Positions 35,483 to 49,104 of a stretch of DNA of 64,000 nucleotides are shown here, one piece after another. The translations under genes and the position numbers were made by a program. A model generated the notes under the pieces. The model was not told the origin of the DNA. It did not search any database and saw only the letters and a list, made by a program, of their open reading frames with translations. The stretch is from Haberlea rhodopensis (taxonomy: Eukaryota > Streptophyta > Magnoliopsida > Lamiales > Gesneriaceae), in NCBI GenBank assembly GCA_907163345.1, contig CAJQUN010000021.1, forward strand, positions 2,728,001 through 2,792,000, in the 5' to 3' direction. Each line of letters begins with the position of its first letter. Positions within the stretch are counted from its first letter, which is position 1.

Positions 35483-38400
35483 ATGGCAGAAATAAGTTTC
35501 CGCTCTTTGATTATCTTTTCAGCATTATTTCGCGCCTTTCTGATTTTGTATGGGGAGTTGCAAGATGCTCTTATGGAGGTTAGATACACTGATATCGACT
35601 ATTTTGTTTTTTCTGATGCTGCTGCCTTGATGGCATCTGGAAAATCACCTTATGAAAGATCTACTTATCGGTATTCTCCCCTAATAGCATTTCTTCTTAT
35701 GCCTAACTCATTTCTTCATCAATCGTGGGGTAAATTCCTTTTCTCAGCCTCAGGTATGTCATGTAATGTAGTAGAAAAGTACCTATTTTTTAACGTGGCC
35801 ATTGAACTAGGTTGTATTGGAATTTTGACTCACATTTAATCAAAGGGTATTCTACCCACTAAGGAATTCTCAAGCATTCTAATCTGAAGGCAGCCAAGTC
35901 AGATTGGTGTTGGTTGAGAACTATCATCTTCATATGTTAGTCCTAAGAAAAATGGTAATTGCTAAACGCGAATTGGTTGTTTCCAGACTTAAATGCTTCA
36001 CAAGATTTTAAGGCTTTTATTTTGTAATCTTTTGATACTCTATGTGACACTTGTACTTTTCTTTTCCTTTTTTAAGGGTGTGGGAGGGAGGGGAACTCAT
36101 CATTATCTTTTGAAAGCTCATTTCCAAAATCTAATCATTTGCCAAATAATTTCTAGATATCAGTAACTTCTTTCTGGTATAGATGAAGGGAAAATGAAAG
36201 TATCTATTTGATGAAATAAGTCATTTCAACTATATAGGTGTTGGGAAAAATAAAATTATGGAAGGGTTCCTTCTCTGGTCAGTCTTTTAGGATACATTTC
36301 TTAGTCAGACGATTTCTTCCTTTTAGTAAGTTGAGTATATGTTAAGGTGCTAATAGGATATATATGCATTGGATAGTTTGTCATGCATCCAATGACAGTT
36401 CAAATTTATATCATAACTCAAATTCACTCAACAGATCTACTTGTGGGATCCTTTATTCACAAAATTCTGATGTTACGGGGGGTACCTGGCAAACTCTGCA
36501 CCTACTCTACTATGGCATGGCTTTTTAATCCATTCACATTCACAATTGGAACCCGGGGCAACTGCGAGCCCATTGTGTGTGCCATGATTCTTTGGATCTT
36601 ATTATGTCTGATAAATGGTACAACTTCAATATTTTATGATAAATTTTCCTTCATATGTATTATTTAACAATTTCTCACTTGTTTTAATGGCTGCATGTGA
36701 AGTTGAATAACCATGCGTAGAAATCTATCCAAACTTGGAAACAATTGTAAATGTAAATGGGTTAGTTATTACTAGATATCTAGAAGCATTAAGCTAACAG
36801 CATATACTTGGATTCATAGCCTGCATAAACATATGCATAGGAAATTTTTTCTGTTTTCGAATACTTACTTTGTTCGGTAATTTATTGTTTGTATGAATGT
36901 TAAAATCATTGAAGCAAATACACTTGAAAGTGATGGTCTATTTGCGCTCTTTTATTTTTGTACTTACTGGCAGGGACATAACTTCCCTTGGGCAAAGCCA
37001 AATTTTTGAAGTGATGAATGTTACCACTAAAAATTTTCTATTTTGTAGTAAAAATAATTAAAATATTATATTTGGCCCACAAAAAATATTATTTAAATTT
37101 TTTCTTACCCGACTCTGAACTTATGGATGAAGCCCCCCACCCCCTGTTAGTTACTGGAGCACATCCTAAAGCCTCACTTATACATGAGTAGAAGTATGCT
37201 GCATCTACCTTCAGTTATATAGAACACAAAGTCAGTAAAACAAAAGAAATGTAATCCAAATGTACTGGAGAAGATAAAGAAAAAACCAAAGCTCTTTAAA
37301 TATTTTTGCATCAATATACTCGCAATTTATGAGAAGGTTTATAAAATTTTATGTAGCAGTTGACGGGATGCATCATATGCAAGGTATTTTTGTGATGAGA
37401 TTCATCAACACGAGGATGTCACACACAGCTTGTACATGTCTGAAAATTAATAATATCTGAGATTTCCTTGGAATCGAGACCCAAGTTTTTGTTTTTCTTC
37501 ATGTTATATATTTCTTTATATGAACTGCAGCTAAAACTAGCTAGTTCAATTTTTTGTTGTCATTTGAACAGGTAATCTGTTACAGGCAGCATTTTGGTAC
37601 GGGCTTGTTGTTCACCTCAGAATATATCCTATAATCTATGCCCTTCCCATCATCTTACTTCTGGATACTCAACATTTCCAACCAGGTAAAAAACCTGCCT
37701 TAGTGAACTGGAGTTGTAGAAATTCCAGATCAGCCCATTACGCTATCAACTCAAAAATCAGCATCTCGCAGTCTATTTGGGCATTTCTAACAAGCATTAT
37801 CACTTGGAAGAGAGCTATATTTGGACTTGTTTCTGGATCCACATTCTTTGTCTTGACTGGGCTATGCTTCCACTTATACGGATGGGATTTCTTGCACGAG
37901 GCGCTTCTATATCATCTCACCCGTGCAGACCCACGACACAATTTTTCAATCTACTTCTACCACATATACCTCCGCTACGAACACGAGTTATCAGTACTCG
38001 AAAAGCTCATTGCCTTTCTTCCTCAGTTCACGGTGCAGCTAGTGGTGATATTTTGTTTCGCCCGTGATTTACCATTCTGTTTCTTTCTCCAGACACTTGC
38101 ATTTGTAGCATTCAACAAGGTTTGTGAAAATATAATTACCTCATTCTGCAAAAATCACCACTAGAGAATCATTCTTTACTTGATCTTTATCCAGGTCGTA
38201 ACTGCACAATACTTTGTTTGGTTCTTCTGTTTACTGCCTCTAATATTACCATGGAGCAAGATGCAGCTTAAATGGAAAGGTTTGGGTTGCATCTTTTTGT
38301 GGATTGGAGCTCAAACCCATTGGTTGCTTTGGGGTTATTTACTCGAATTTCGAGGTAAGAATGTGTTCATTCAGCTTTGGGTTGCAAGTTTAGTGTTCTT

Positions 38401-38509
38401 GGCAGCCAATACTTTTGTACTTGTTACTGTTATTGGTAACCATGTGTTCTGTCCAGTGTTCAAACAATTGGAGCAGGAAAAATTAAGCAAAAGTATGAAA
38501 GATGACTAA
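35483..38509 (+). CDS. PIGM: GPI mannosyltransferase 1 (PIG-M / PNT1), four exons
   Basis: Adds the first mannose to the GPI-anchor precursor in the ER lumen, using dolichol-phosphate mannose. Exons by splice site and phase: 35483-35753 (donor GTATGT), 36435-36617, 37572-38119 and 38195-38509 with a TGA stop region excluded from any upstream frame; together 1317 nt, 438 residues, close to the family length. The catalytic DXD motif is D37-I-D39 in RYTDIDY, followed by SPYERSTYRYSPL. Other family blocks are FNPFTFTIGTRGNCEP in exon 2 and QAAFWYGLVVHLRIYPIIY in exon 3. Multiple hydrophobic segments fit a polytopic ER protein. An in-frame ATG at 35450 would add 11 residues; I chose 35483 because the mature family starts there. 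No break is visible, so the gene looks functional. Confidence 0.92.
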
Positions 38510-40841
38510 TATGTATTCTTATGAAGATTTGGAGTTTAAGTAAAATTAACAGGGTTCGGAACCAGCAATAGACGGTGGGAGAAAATCGATAGATTTAGCT
38601 CTCTCATCTCATGAAATCATGCTAGTGTAGTATGCCTCTCGTCACGTTATGGATAGTAATATTATATAATATACTTTAATTAATTTAGTTCCATTCTCAT
38701 TCTAACAATAATGTAAAGGATTCTATTTAGAGAACATGATTTTTCATTCTACGACTTAGAATTTATTAGTGTTAGTTAGGAAGTATCATTCTTTCAAATT
38801 TCACCTAAATAAAAGTGATCGGTTAAGAGAGAGAATTGACGATCGTAGGCCTCTAAATAAAGGCTGTAAGATTTATCTGATGGCTCTTGACCAATAAAAT
38901 AGACCCCTACGTACCAGTTCATTTATTCAAAATTATCGTTCCAAAATAAATGGTTTTTTTTTTTGTTTCACCAAATTTATTTTATATTAATATTTTATTT
39001 ATTCTTAGCATTTATGAATCATTATTGCTTAGGGGCAAGGAACCAGAATTAATAAAAATGAGATATTTTCTGAAGAAATATACGAAGTCAAGTAGGTTGC
39101 GAGAATTAAAGAGGATGGTAGTCTCAATGGACCAAACACGTTTTTAGTGGAAAATAAAGTGGATGGAATGGGAACTGAGGATATTCAAGAAAAAAGATTT
39201 CTATATGGTATAAGAAAAAATATTAATGATAATTGTCAATCATAAAGCATGAGAGGATAAAAATTACCGTCGAAAACAAATCATGAGTGGAATAAACGAA
39301 ATTAATTTAAGGATCATATACTAAACAAAATGGATGGTTGCGATTATTTTTCAAAACTGTTTATCTGCTTTCAGACTAAAAAAACAGATTTTGAATGTTT
39401 TATCTCATTGCTATAAATATTGTTTTTTCTAAAAATAAGTAGGTAAATACAGAATGAAAGAAGTATGTCATGAGATATTTTTCACTGTTTTTAACTGTAT
39501 GGTGGCAATTTTGTAATAGTTTGAAGTTCATTAAACTATTTTTTTTTCATTTTAATAGCACACTTAATGTTTTTGCTTAAAAATAATTTTTTTATAACTT
39601 TAAGCAAAGCAATATAAAAGTATTTTGAATAAGCAATTGCAAACGTATCCAAAATGTAAGATGGAGGGGATAAGTTGAATTAAACGGAAAATGATTTAAA
39701 AAATTAATTAGCCTGAGTAACTTTCATTTAAAGACTCTAATTGAATGCTTTTTGTTTATCGCTCTTTATTCCATTTCATGTCCTTTTTTATTATTTTAAT
39801 ACTTTTATAACCAAACTAGTTTCTATATTCATATGCGTCATAAATTATAATATATATATATTTTGCAGACAGTTATCAGTTTTTAAGATGTTTAATAGTA
39901 TTAAATATTTTATATAATTTAAAAAAAAAAAATTACAGAAAAATTATTATATTTGTTTATTATAATTAGTTTTCGTTATTCAGAAACTATTCCTCTCAAA
40001 TGAACAGTTATTTTTATTTTTAGTCTAAAAATGTTTTTTGATTTCATTATTCATCAAAACAAAAAAGTAAAACACCTTAATTTAATAAGGACATAATATA
40101 GTTGGATTGGTCCACCAAAGTGGGTTCAGTCCATTACGGTACAGTCCTTGCAATCAGAGTCTGATCGAATTTAACGGGATATAAGATATAAAAAACTAAA
40201 TTTTTTTTTTTTCATTTTTACTGAATTGAATTGTGTTTCGTCGGTCGACAAATCAGTTCAGTAAATTTACAATAAATCCGAAATATAAAGATATATATTT
40301 ACGAGACATAAAATGTTAATTATTTTCTAAAAGCTTTTCCTGAATTTAGTTTCAGAGGTAGAATTTTTACAAAACATTCAAAAGAAATCGAATTTAATTG
40401 TTTCGATAATTCAGAATATATGGAATTTTATAATATCGTTACTTTATTATTTATTATTTATTGAAAATATAAAAGTATTGTTGATGTGATGCGAACTTTC
40501 TTCACACACCACACTCAGCACATTTTGTCGGTCATAAAATGCCAGATGTTCACATTAAATTTCCCATCCTCATTACTGGTAAATAGGAAAATATTTATAT
40601 GATCGGGTGTAAGTAAAGATTAATATATAAATATGTATATATATGTTTTTATGTATATTGATGTTTATAAGAACGGATATATAGAAGTGAGATTATTAGT
40701 GATATACTAAATTAACTTCGCCCAATCTATCAAATCAAAAATTATCTAATGTCAAATTAATATGATTTTGATAATTTGTATACGATAATCACTATAGCCA
40801 CTTCGAGTCCAATAGCAGCAATTAGCTCCCCGATCAAAAAA
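38510..40841. other. PIG-M 3' flank and AT-rich intergenic DNA
   Basis: The first ~200 bp probably hold the 3' untranslated region of PIG-M. The rest is AT-rich with long A or T runs (for example 39920-39935 and 40200-40212). No coding sequence or paired repeat is recognised. Confidence 0.5.
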
Positions 40842-41507
40842 TATTGAAAAGATATGGTTAATGACTTTAAATTAAGGATGGAAAAAGTCGAAAACTTGAT
40901 AATGGACAAAACGAGCCAAAACAGACGAGTAGAAGCTGCCCGGCAAAACCCAGTCAGCCCGGGTGGCGCCGGAGAGCTGGCCAATTTTTTGGGCAGAAAG
41001 CTGGGTACTCGAGCGCCGCATCCGGGTGCTCAAGCGCTCGACATTCTGCCAGGAAATGCAAGTGGTTGTTCATTTCGTGACGGGGTGCGTCCTCTCGTGT
41101 CCGGGTGCAACTTCTCATGAATAAACACCTCCAAATGGTGCCCTTTTGTGGTATCATTTGTCCAAGTATAAATATAACGATCCCTAAGTGAATTAAACAT
41201 ACTTTTATGCAAGATCAAAGTCATTTTTTGAGAGAAAAATCTGCATAAACATATTGTTCATCCATTGTTTTTGTTGAAGTGCATTTAAATCTTTGTGGTA
41301 TGAAGACTTGTGATTTGGAGTGCTCATATCACAAGTCATAGTCGTTGTATCTTGGGAAATGATTGCCGCTAACCGTAAGCACCATAGCGGGACAATATCG
41401 TTTCAAGGACAGAGATTCCAAATATCACATCGACAAACATTCATAAAGTCATTGTTACTTTGCTTGCTATTATTCCTAAGATACACATCAATACTAAGAT
41501 TTCTACA
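40842..41507 (+). mobile_element. Copia-2 5' LTR
   Basis: About 666 bp, homologous along its length to 51664-52320, including the AACGATCCCTAAGTGAATTA phrase and the ...TTTCTACA end. The first bases (TATTGAAAAG) correspond to TGTTGGAAAA in the 3' copy. The two copies differ at many positions, so the insertion is old. The open frame 40854-41120 is inside the LTR and not a gene. Confidence 0.8.
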
Positions 41508-44401
41508 ATCTTGAAATGGTTTTTGTAACAAATGGATTCATCGAGTGGAACAACGACTACCGTTCATCATTGATAAAGGCCTGAGAAGTTCAACGAAACC
41601 GACTTCAAGAGATTGCAACAAAAAATGTTGTTTTACTTGACCACATTGAGTTTGACATAGTTCTTAACCGATGATGTTCATACAGTTGAAAAAGGATAAA
41701 TCGCAAAATAGGGTGGTGGTTGATGCTTGATAAACAAGCTTAGTGTTTGTGGGAAAAAAATGTTATAGCATTTTTCAAAATAATTGTAATGACGGTTATT
41801 TGTCAATCGTTGAAGCAATAAAATTTATGGTATTATTTTTTGATTGAGTTTATAATTTATGATGTGATCGGTTGAACATGGAAATTAAATTCAATATACA
41901 TTGTAAAGTTAAATTTATTGTTTTAAGTGAATGTTAACTTAAAACATAAATGTGTGACTTGTATGGGGAATAAGTTAACAAAACTGTCATTCATTCGGTT
42001 GAAAGAAAGAGACAAATATTTGTTGCTTTATCATTTATAAGCTTAGAATTGAAACTCGAAAGTTTAACGCCATGAAATCTTGATAAGTTCGAGATCACCC
42101 AAACTATGGGGGGAAACAATTCTATCGGTCAACCATATTCTAGTACCGCACATAGTAAATGACGGAAATCCTTATAAGTTAAGGACAAAGGTTTCCTATA
42201 ACTATTGAAATTGTGGGGGTGCATGAATGAAATAAGTCATAACAAGTGTCAAAGTAATGACATGATAAATTTGACAAAAATGTACTGTCAAAACAAGTGT
42301 GACTAAAGTGACATACATGAGCATATGTAAATATGCTTGCAAGTTGATGATTTTATCATTATGAGAAACAATATTGACATGATGAATGCTGATGCAGCAA
42401 TATCAAAATTGGAATTGAAGTTTCCAAGACAAATTCTCGTGTTTAATTATAGTTTCAAATTTTTAAGCTTTACGCTTAAAATTCAAGTTTGTAAGAAATA
42501 AAACATTGAACTAGGATTTTCTAAGAAATTGCGCTTAAATTTGAATTGCCAATTAAAACTGAGAAGTTATTGTTTCAAATTTCGTAAGCTATAATGCTTA
42601 GAATTTGAAACTCGAGATATCCTGATAAAAAATGGATATCTGACACAAATAGTTTTGTGTTAACAGTTGGTAATGCCGTTGTGCCATGAAAAAAAAACGA
42701 AGGAAATTCTCTAAACAAAAAGTGTATAGCTCAATCCACTATGAATCAGTATTCATAGCGCTGGATAAAGGTGAGAAGAAGCCGAGGGCTTCGCAGTTTT
42801 GTTGAGAGAATTTTTTTTGTTGACAAAGTAATAGCAAAACCGCTAGGTGTATAGACTCGTTAAATCATTGTACGAGCTTAAGCAACCGCCAAAATAACGA
42901 CACGAAAAAATTTGACAAAATTATCTTGTCAAATGGTTTAATAATTAACGAGTGTCATAAATGTGTATATATAAAAAACACACAGAAACATATGTGATAG
43001 TATAAGTGGATGTTGATGATATGCTCATATTGGGAAGCAATTTAGAAATCACCAACACAATAAAGAAAATGTTGACGAACATTTTGAAATGAAATGATAT
43101 GGAATAAGCAAATGTTATACTTGGAACTAAAGTTTCCAAGACATCCTAAGGACGAGTGATGACGAAGTCTCATTATGCTGAGAAAATGCTAGAGAAAGTT
43201 CTCGCAAATAACACATCGTCGGTGAAAACACCTTATGATCCTAATTTATACTTAGTTAATAATAATGTAAACCCTGTCATGCAATTGGATTATTCGAGGG
43301 TAATTGGCAGGCTAATGTATCTGATAAACTGCACACGTCCTGACATTGCATATTAGGTTGGTAAACTAAGTAGATACACAAGCAATCCAAATAATGACTA
43401 TTACAAGGCATTGACAATGGCACTTAGATATTTAAGGCACACCTCAAGTTATGGATTGCACTATACAAGATATCCTGTTGTGTTAGAAAGATACAACGAT
43501 GCGAATTGGATATCGGACACAAAAGATTCAAAGTACACAAGTGGTTATGTGTTTACTATCGGAGGGGCTGTTGTGTCGTGGAAATGTTCCAAGCAAACTT
43601 GTATTTCTAGATCAACTATGGACTCCGAATCCACAGACTTGGATAAAATGGAAGAAGAAACCGAATGGCTTAGAAGTTCTTGGAAGAAATTCTTGTTGGG
43701 AAAAACCTGTGCCTGCAATTATAAGATATTATGACAGTCAATATGCTGTAGAAATGGCACAAGGTAGTATGTATAATGGTACATCTCGACATATAAGTCG
43801 TAGATGTAATACCATATGACAATGATCTCTACAGGCATAATATTAAATGGTTATGTGAGAAAACCGATGATCCGCTTATGATTGGTTAAACACGGATAAT
43901 GTAAAAAGTTTATCGAGGGGAATGCGGTTAAAACCCTATAATCAAAATCTCATACTGGATACCCAACATTGTTGACTGGAGATCCCAAGATCTAGGTTCA
44001 AAAGAGACAACTAAATTATGAGATTACATAAACACATTGGAGATCAATCTCCAACCCATTCATACGATAAGGGGTGTAGCCTGCAAAAAGGGTACGAGGA
44101 TAGGCAAAATGCCTTTAATGATTCCTAAATCAAATAAATAAATATGTTGGAGTATAGCGGGATATTCTTTTAGGAGATCACCTACGTAAGTGCGAAGTGT
44201 GGCCGCTTCAAAATTGGAAAGCACTTATGAAACCAAGCGTGGTCCATGCCCGAAACAGACACAACCGTAAAAACCAATACGAAGGTTATAGTTGTTAAGG
44301 TGCAAGTTCAATTGTCTCGGCGACTAAGTTCGAGACTTTAAGTTCATTATTAAGTCAGTAAATCCGATTGAATACTACTACATAAGGTTCAAAGCCGCAA
44401 G
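41508..44401 (+). pseudogene. Copia-2 internal remnants (gag start, RT end, RNase H)
   Basis: A decayed gag start is readable near 41570-41690 (KFNETDFKRLQQKMLFYL in one frame). The middle of pol is missing. From about 42990 to 43810 the end of reverse transcriptase and RNase H can be read with stops: VDDMLILGSN, MQLDYSRVIGRLMYLINCTR, LRYLRHTSSYGLHY, YNDANWISDTKDSKYTSGYV and STMDSES. The motifs resemble Copia-3 (57470-58285), so the two are related lineages. The last ~600 bp are the non-coding 3' end. The remainder of its 3' end lies at 51581-51663, beyond the Athila-like insertion. Confidence 0.75.
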
Positions 44402-45809
44402 TGATCGCTCTTTATTTAAACATAAAATTATCAGTGTAGCGATTTATACCGCAAGTGCATGGCGCCAAGTTTTAGTATAGTAGATAAAAGTCGGGATGTC
44501 GTACCCACAGGGACTAAAAAATAATTACCAAACTCAATTAATTTAACTATATTTAATCTACGATAATTGGTTATGATTATTAAATTAAATTGACTAATAA
44601 CTCAATATTCAACCCAAACAAGCAAAGAATGAGAATAAGATCAGTTGAGACAATTATCACGACTTCGGTTCACCCATGTAATCTCCCATAATTCGCCTAT
44701 TAGTTAAGATGTAGATTCAAACGTTATAAGGTGACGAGTTTTCCTAATGCACTTGTTATACTGTCGTCCAGTTATAACAAATCTAATACTAATGTTGCAA
44801 TAAGTTACTCTCCTATCCTTATTGAACAATCAATATTGAATGTCGATTTATGAAAACTACTAGCCTTCGATTTTGGTAAATCTATTGCTATCACACGTGT
44901 ATTTGACTTTATCTCTCGATCTCAGTCTGAAATCCACGACATAAATTACATATCGTATTGCAATATCATATGGCCAGTTCAGTTGCAATAAATTATCATT
45001 CAAAGGTGATAAATCCTTCAAAAGCATGAACAACAATAATTTATGCACAAAGATATGTAAGAATCAATCAAAAACCTTAAATTGAATTATGGGTTCATAC
45101 AAGGGATCCCCTAAGTCTTGACAACAAACTTAGCCAATAATTGTCATCAAATAATAATGCATAAAATTGTTTTACAATATTCTAAACATCAAAATCTGAT
45201 AAAAATATAGAACAAAAATTAGAAATACGAAAGTAACAATAGACGTTGACGCATTGCGTTGCTCCGTCATCCCGTCTCTCCCGATGTGTCTTCTTCTTCA
45301 ATGGTTCATGTGGTAAGGATGAAAGTTGGGTGATGAAGAGTGATGGAGACTGTGTTTGTCGGGTAGGATATGAGCCAAAGGTCCCAGAAATTCATGTGTA
45401 TATTTCTTTATATAGTGGAGGAGGTATATGGAAGAGTTCATCTTGAACCAAACTCAAAAAAGGAAGTTTATTTTCTGAAAAATGGTTGGGCGATCGATTG
45501 AACTCTCTTTCTTTTCGTTCCTGAATTTTTCTGTCACTCTCGATCGATCGAGTCGTTCCATCGATCGATCGAGCAACGTTCATTTTTGTTGTCCAAATAA
45601 CCTGCCACCCTCAATCGATCGAGTGTGGTTCTCGATCGATCGAAGCTGTAAATTCACATATTCGTCCATCGTTGCCTCGATTTGGTACTTTTTCATCAGT
45701 TTAGCTCATTTCCTCCACTTTTATGCACTTTTACCTAGATTCCCGAAATATACAAATATATACCAAAATACGTAATATTGTCCAGGAATCTCTATAAAAA
45801 CGCTCCTAA
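44402..45809 (-). mobile_element. Athila-like Gypsy LTR (3' copy), truncated
   Basis: Homologous to 49105-50519 from TGATCGCTCTTTATTTAAAC onward. The match stops at 45809, so the final ~40 bp (ending ACACTTATCA in the other copy) are missing and internal-type sequence begins. A cluster of CGATCGATCG-like palindromes lies at 45490-45650. Confidence 0.8.
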
Positions 45810-46599
45810 CAATAAGCTCATCAAAATATAGCAATTCATGTGCATCTAATGAGATTCATTATACTCCCTTAAGGTAATGATAACTTTTCAATTAGGCTCA
45901 AAATAGGTGGGTATAATGAGTTTGTCAAAAAATGTTGAATGAGGGCTAATAGTTTGTTAAACATACACCATTCGTTTTTCATTTAGGCTCAAAAGTGGAA
46001 ACTAGGGATTGATGTATACATGAAGGCTCAAAACAGTCCAAAGATCGCCTAGATCATCTCCAAATCAAGTTCATGACTATAAAATTTCACCTTGAACAAG
46101 TCTTACATTCATCAAAACTCAAGTCGACATGCATAGTGAGATTAGTATCATCATGGAATAGAGACAACTGCTATGATTCATTCTTTTCTCACTAATTGAA
46201 CTCATTTTCAAGAAATTTTTTTTGTTGGTGCTCAAAGAACGATACAATCCGAAAGTAAAAACATGACACATTAATGCACTCCCCCAAATTTAAATTATGC
46301 ATTGTCCACAATGTAATAAGCATGAAAAATAAGACAAAGCAGTTACCTTTGACGACAACCGTCAGTATCGTCGTCCAATTCTTCATCAGGGCATATTGTT
46401 GGAACACATGTCAGCACACATGGAGTCTCTCACCAAAATAAAAATAAAAAACAAAAACAAATCAAAAACAAAGCTAATGGATAAGAAAAAGTTCTTGATT
46501 TATAGTCTCAAGCTGGACTTTTTACCATGTAAGCTCAAGTGCCGCAAGGGGCAATGGGGGATGATTTTTGTCATCCTTGAGGCAGTGTGGTAACCGCTT
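45810..46599 (-). mobile_element. Athila-like Gypsy, non-coding 3' internal region
   Basis: About 0.8 kb between the truncated LTR and the integrase end. Its first 50 bases recur at 51219-51268. No coding is recognised. Confidence 0.5.
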
Positions 46600-46906
46600 C
46601 TCTTTGACCGTGAACAGTGCCCGTTGTCATCTCTCAGATTAATAGTGTCGCATGGTAGAACATCGATCACTTTGAAAGGCCCATCCCATGGTAAATCCGA
46701 CTTTCATGGAATAGTCGCATTTTCGCTCGATTCACTAGAACCAAGTCTCCGTCACAGATTTTACCTCCTTTTTTATGGGCATTCGATGTGACCATCAATT
46801 TCTTCTCCTTCCTCGATACCTGCGTCACATTAACAGATAATGGATCAACTACATTGATATTGAAACATCGGTACTCAGTGTGTGTAGTGTTTGAATTTTT
46901 TAACAT
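46600..46906 (-). pseudogene. Athila-like integrase C-terminal remnant
   Basis: On the minus strand, two frames together give KMRLFHESR then WDGPFKVIDVLPCDTINL, which fits the end of Athila-type integrase, where KLRSRWxGPFxV is usual. Reverse transcriptase, RNase H and the integrase core are absent between this fragment and the protease. Confidence 0.55.
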
Positions 46907-46969
46907 ATCAAAAATAACTTGATCCCCCTACTTGGAGGATCAACTTCCCTTCTTGGACATCGATTAATG

Positions 46970-47427
46970 CCTTTCTAGTTGCTAGGAACGGTCTTCCTAA
47001 AATCAATGGCATGTCAGCATCCTCTTCATATCCAATACTATAAAATCCACCGAAATGGTGAATTTATCGACTTTGATTGGTATATCTTCAACTATCCATT
47101 GAGGATACTTGATGGACTTGTCTGCCATCTGTAGTGACACATTGATCGGTTTGAGCTCTCCTATGCCCAACTTCCTATAAACAGAGAAATGCATTAAATT
47201 AACACTTCACCCAAATCACATAAAGATTTCTTAAAATACATAGAGTTGATTTTGCAAGGTATAGTGAAACTCACTGGATCTTTTAACTTTGGAGGTGAAT
47301 CACTTTGAATGATAGCAGAACACTCCTTAGTTAAGTTTATCGTCTCATGTTCTCCCAATTTCCGCTTTTTTTTACAGTATCTCCTTAAAAAACTTAGCAT
47401 AGTTCGACATTTGTCGTATAGCATCAA
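46970..47427 (-). pseudogene. Athila-like protease region
   Basis: Two fragments on the minus strand, 47427-47194 and 47194-47003, contain HETINLTKECSAIIQ, PPKLKDPVSFTIPC and SLCDLGEVLI, then LQMADKSIKYPQWIVEDI and FTISVDFIVLDM. This is the aspartic-protease region typical of Athila elements. The expected catalytic CDLGAS motif reads CDLGEV here, and a frame break follows it. Confidence 0.75.
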
Positions 47428-47852
47428 TGAAATGCATTTTAATGTGGAGATTCTTAATCAAATCTAGAAACTTAGCAAATTTAGCATCTAATTTTGCTCT
47501 CTTATATGCAGCGGGGAATGGGAGTGAGATAACTACCTTAGCATGTGTGATGAGTGTAGTGATCTTAGTAGACTTACCTTTGTCGCGTGTTTGATCCTCT
47601 TATTGCTTGATGTCTGCCTTGCCCCTATGCTCAACATGTGCATCCTTCTTCTCAGTGACCTCCTTTTTGCTCCTCAATGTGATCGCATGGACTTGCTCCC
47701 TAGGGTTCTTTTCCATGTCACTATGTAGTGAGCCTTATGCTCGCCCGTGTATGATTGTTGCTAGCTGTCTCACTTGAACTTCCAAGTTCTTTATCGATGC
47801 CTCGTGATTGTTCATCTTTGTTTCAGTTCATGATATGAACTTGGTTAGTAGC

Positions 47853-48532
47853 TCATCCATGCTTGGCTTTGGTGCATACCCCGGTGGTGGTTGGGGATAG
47901 TTCCTCGGCCCCGTATTGTATGTATTTGGGTAGGGGTAGTTGGGCAAGGGTCCCAACAAAATTAGCACTCTCAACAGTTTGAATAAAAGAATTACCTGCT
48001 TGGCATTCAGTGCTTGGATGTCCTCCTTGGCAAAGCTTGCATGCTACGGCTTGAACTTGCATTGCATGCATGCTCAAGCTGTCAATTTTCTTGTCCAGTG
48101 CTTCCAATTGGGCAGCTAGGGCAGTGACTTCACTCACTTGACGCATTCCAGCTTGCTTCTTCGGCACGTTCCTTTCACACTGCCATTGACAGCTATTAGC
48201 AGCCATTTCCTCCAATAGTGTATAAGCCTCCTAGGACGTCTTTCTCATCACAGTACCTCCTGATGCTGCATCAATCATAGAACGGTTATCAAAAAATAAA
48301 CCTTTATAAAAAGTTTGTACCTGCAACCAGATAGGGAGGCCATGATTTGGGTATATCCGTAGTAAATCCTTAAAAGCTCCCAAGCCTCGTACAATGTCTC
48401 TAGGTAGTGTTGTGCAAAAGTGGTGATATCATTGCGCATCTTGGCCGTCTTGGATGGTGGAAAGTATTTTGACAAGAACAATTGTGACATCACATCCCAC
48501 GTAGTAATAGAACATGTAGGCAATGATTGCAA
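47853..48532 (-). pseudogene. Athila-like gag
   Basis: The minus-strand reading starts with SITTWDVMSQLFLSKYFPPS and LYEAWELLR (48532-48275), the gag core of Athila/Tat-type Gypsy elements. After a frame break, 48215-47853 has AANSCQWQCER, ALAAQLEALDKKIDSL and a zinc-knuckle-like CKLCQGGHPSTEC. With the protease and the integrase tail, this shows a deletion derivative that lacks most of pol. Confidence 0.75.
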
Positions 48533-49080
48533 CCAAGATTTAACTTTATCACGTAAAGAGAATGAAAATAAACGTAACCTGATGGCGTCGTCAGTAACGC
48601 CATTATGCTTGAAGGTATCACAGATCTCCCAGAAGTTGGAGATGTGGGCATTGGGATCATCAATACCCTCTCCCCAAAACTAGACCGAGTGTTGGATCAT
48701 CTGTATGATAACAGACTTGATCTCAAAATTGTTAGCCTAGATGCTCGGTCTAGTGATACTAGACAATGATCCATGGAACGAATGATGAGCATATTCCATT
48801 AGTGACCTTTGACTCGTGCCGCAGGAACCTCCTCGTTATTAGCCATGAGTGTTTTTGCTTGCCTTAGCCTCTTTTGACAAGTGCGTTCAATCTTGGGGTC
48901 GAAAGGCTAAAGTGTAGGCTTGCTACTCCTTAGCATACACCAAGAGATAACAACCTGCAAAGATCACCCAAAGAGAAAACAGTAGAAGAGTATAGGAAAA
49001 CAAATAACAAAAGTTGAAAATAAAAAAAACAAATGACTAAACTACAGTCAACTAATCTCGTCTGATATTACTTAAACTAG

Positions 49081-49096
49081 TCCCCGGCAACGGCGC
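49081..49096 (-). other. Primer-binding site, Athila type
   Basis: On the minus strand GCGCCGTTGCCGGGGA lies directly downstream of the LTR end. This is the well-known conserved primer site of Athila/Tat Gypsy elements (usual form TGGCGCCGTTGCCGGGGA; the first T is followed by T rather than G here). Confidence 0.85.
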
Positions 49097-49104
49097 AAAA
49101 AACT

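Noticed and set aside
40854..41120. 88-codon frame with a Gly/Ala-rich end
   Set aside because: It lies in the Copia-2 LTR and has a diverged, interrupted counterpart in the other LTR at 51.7-52.0 kb.
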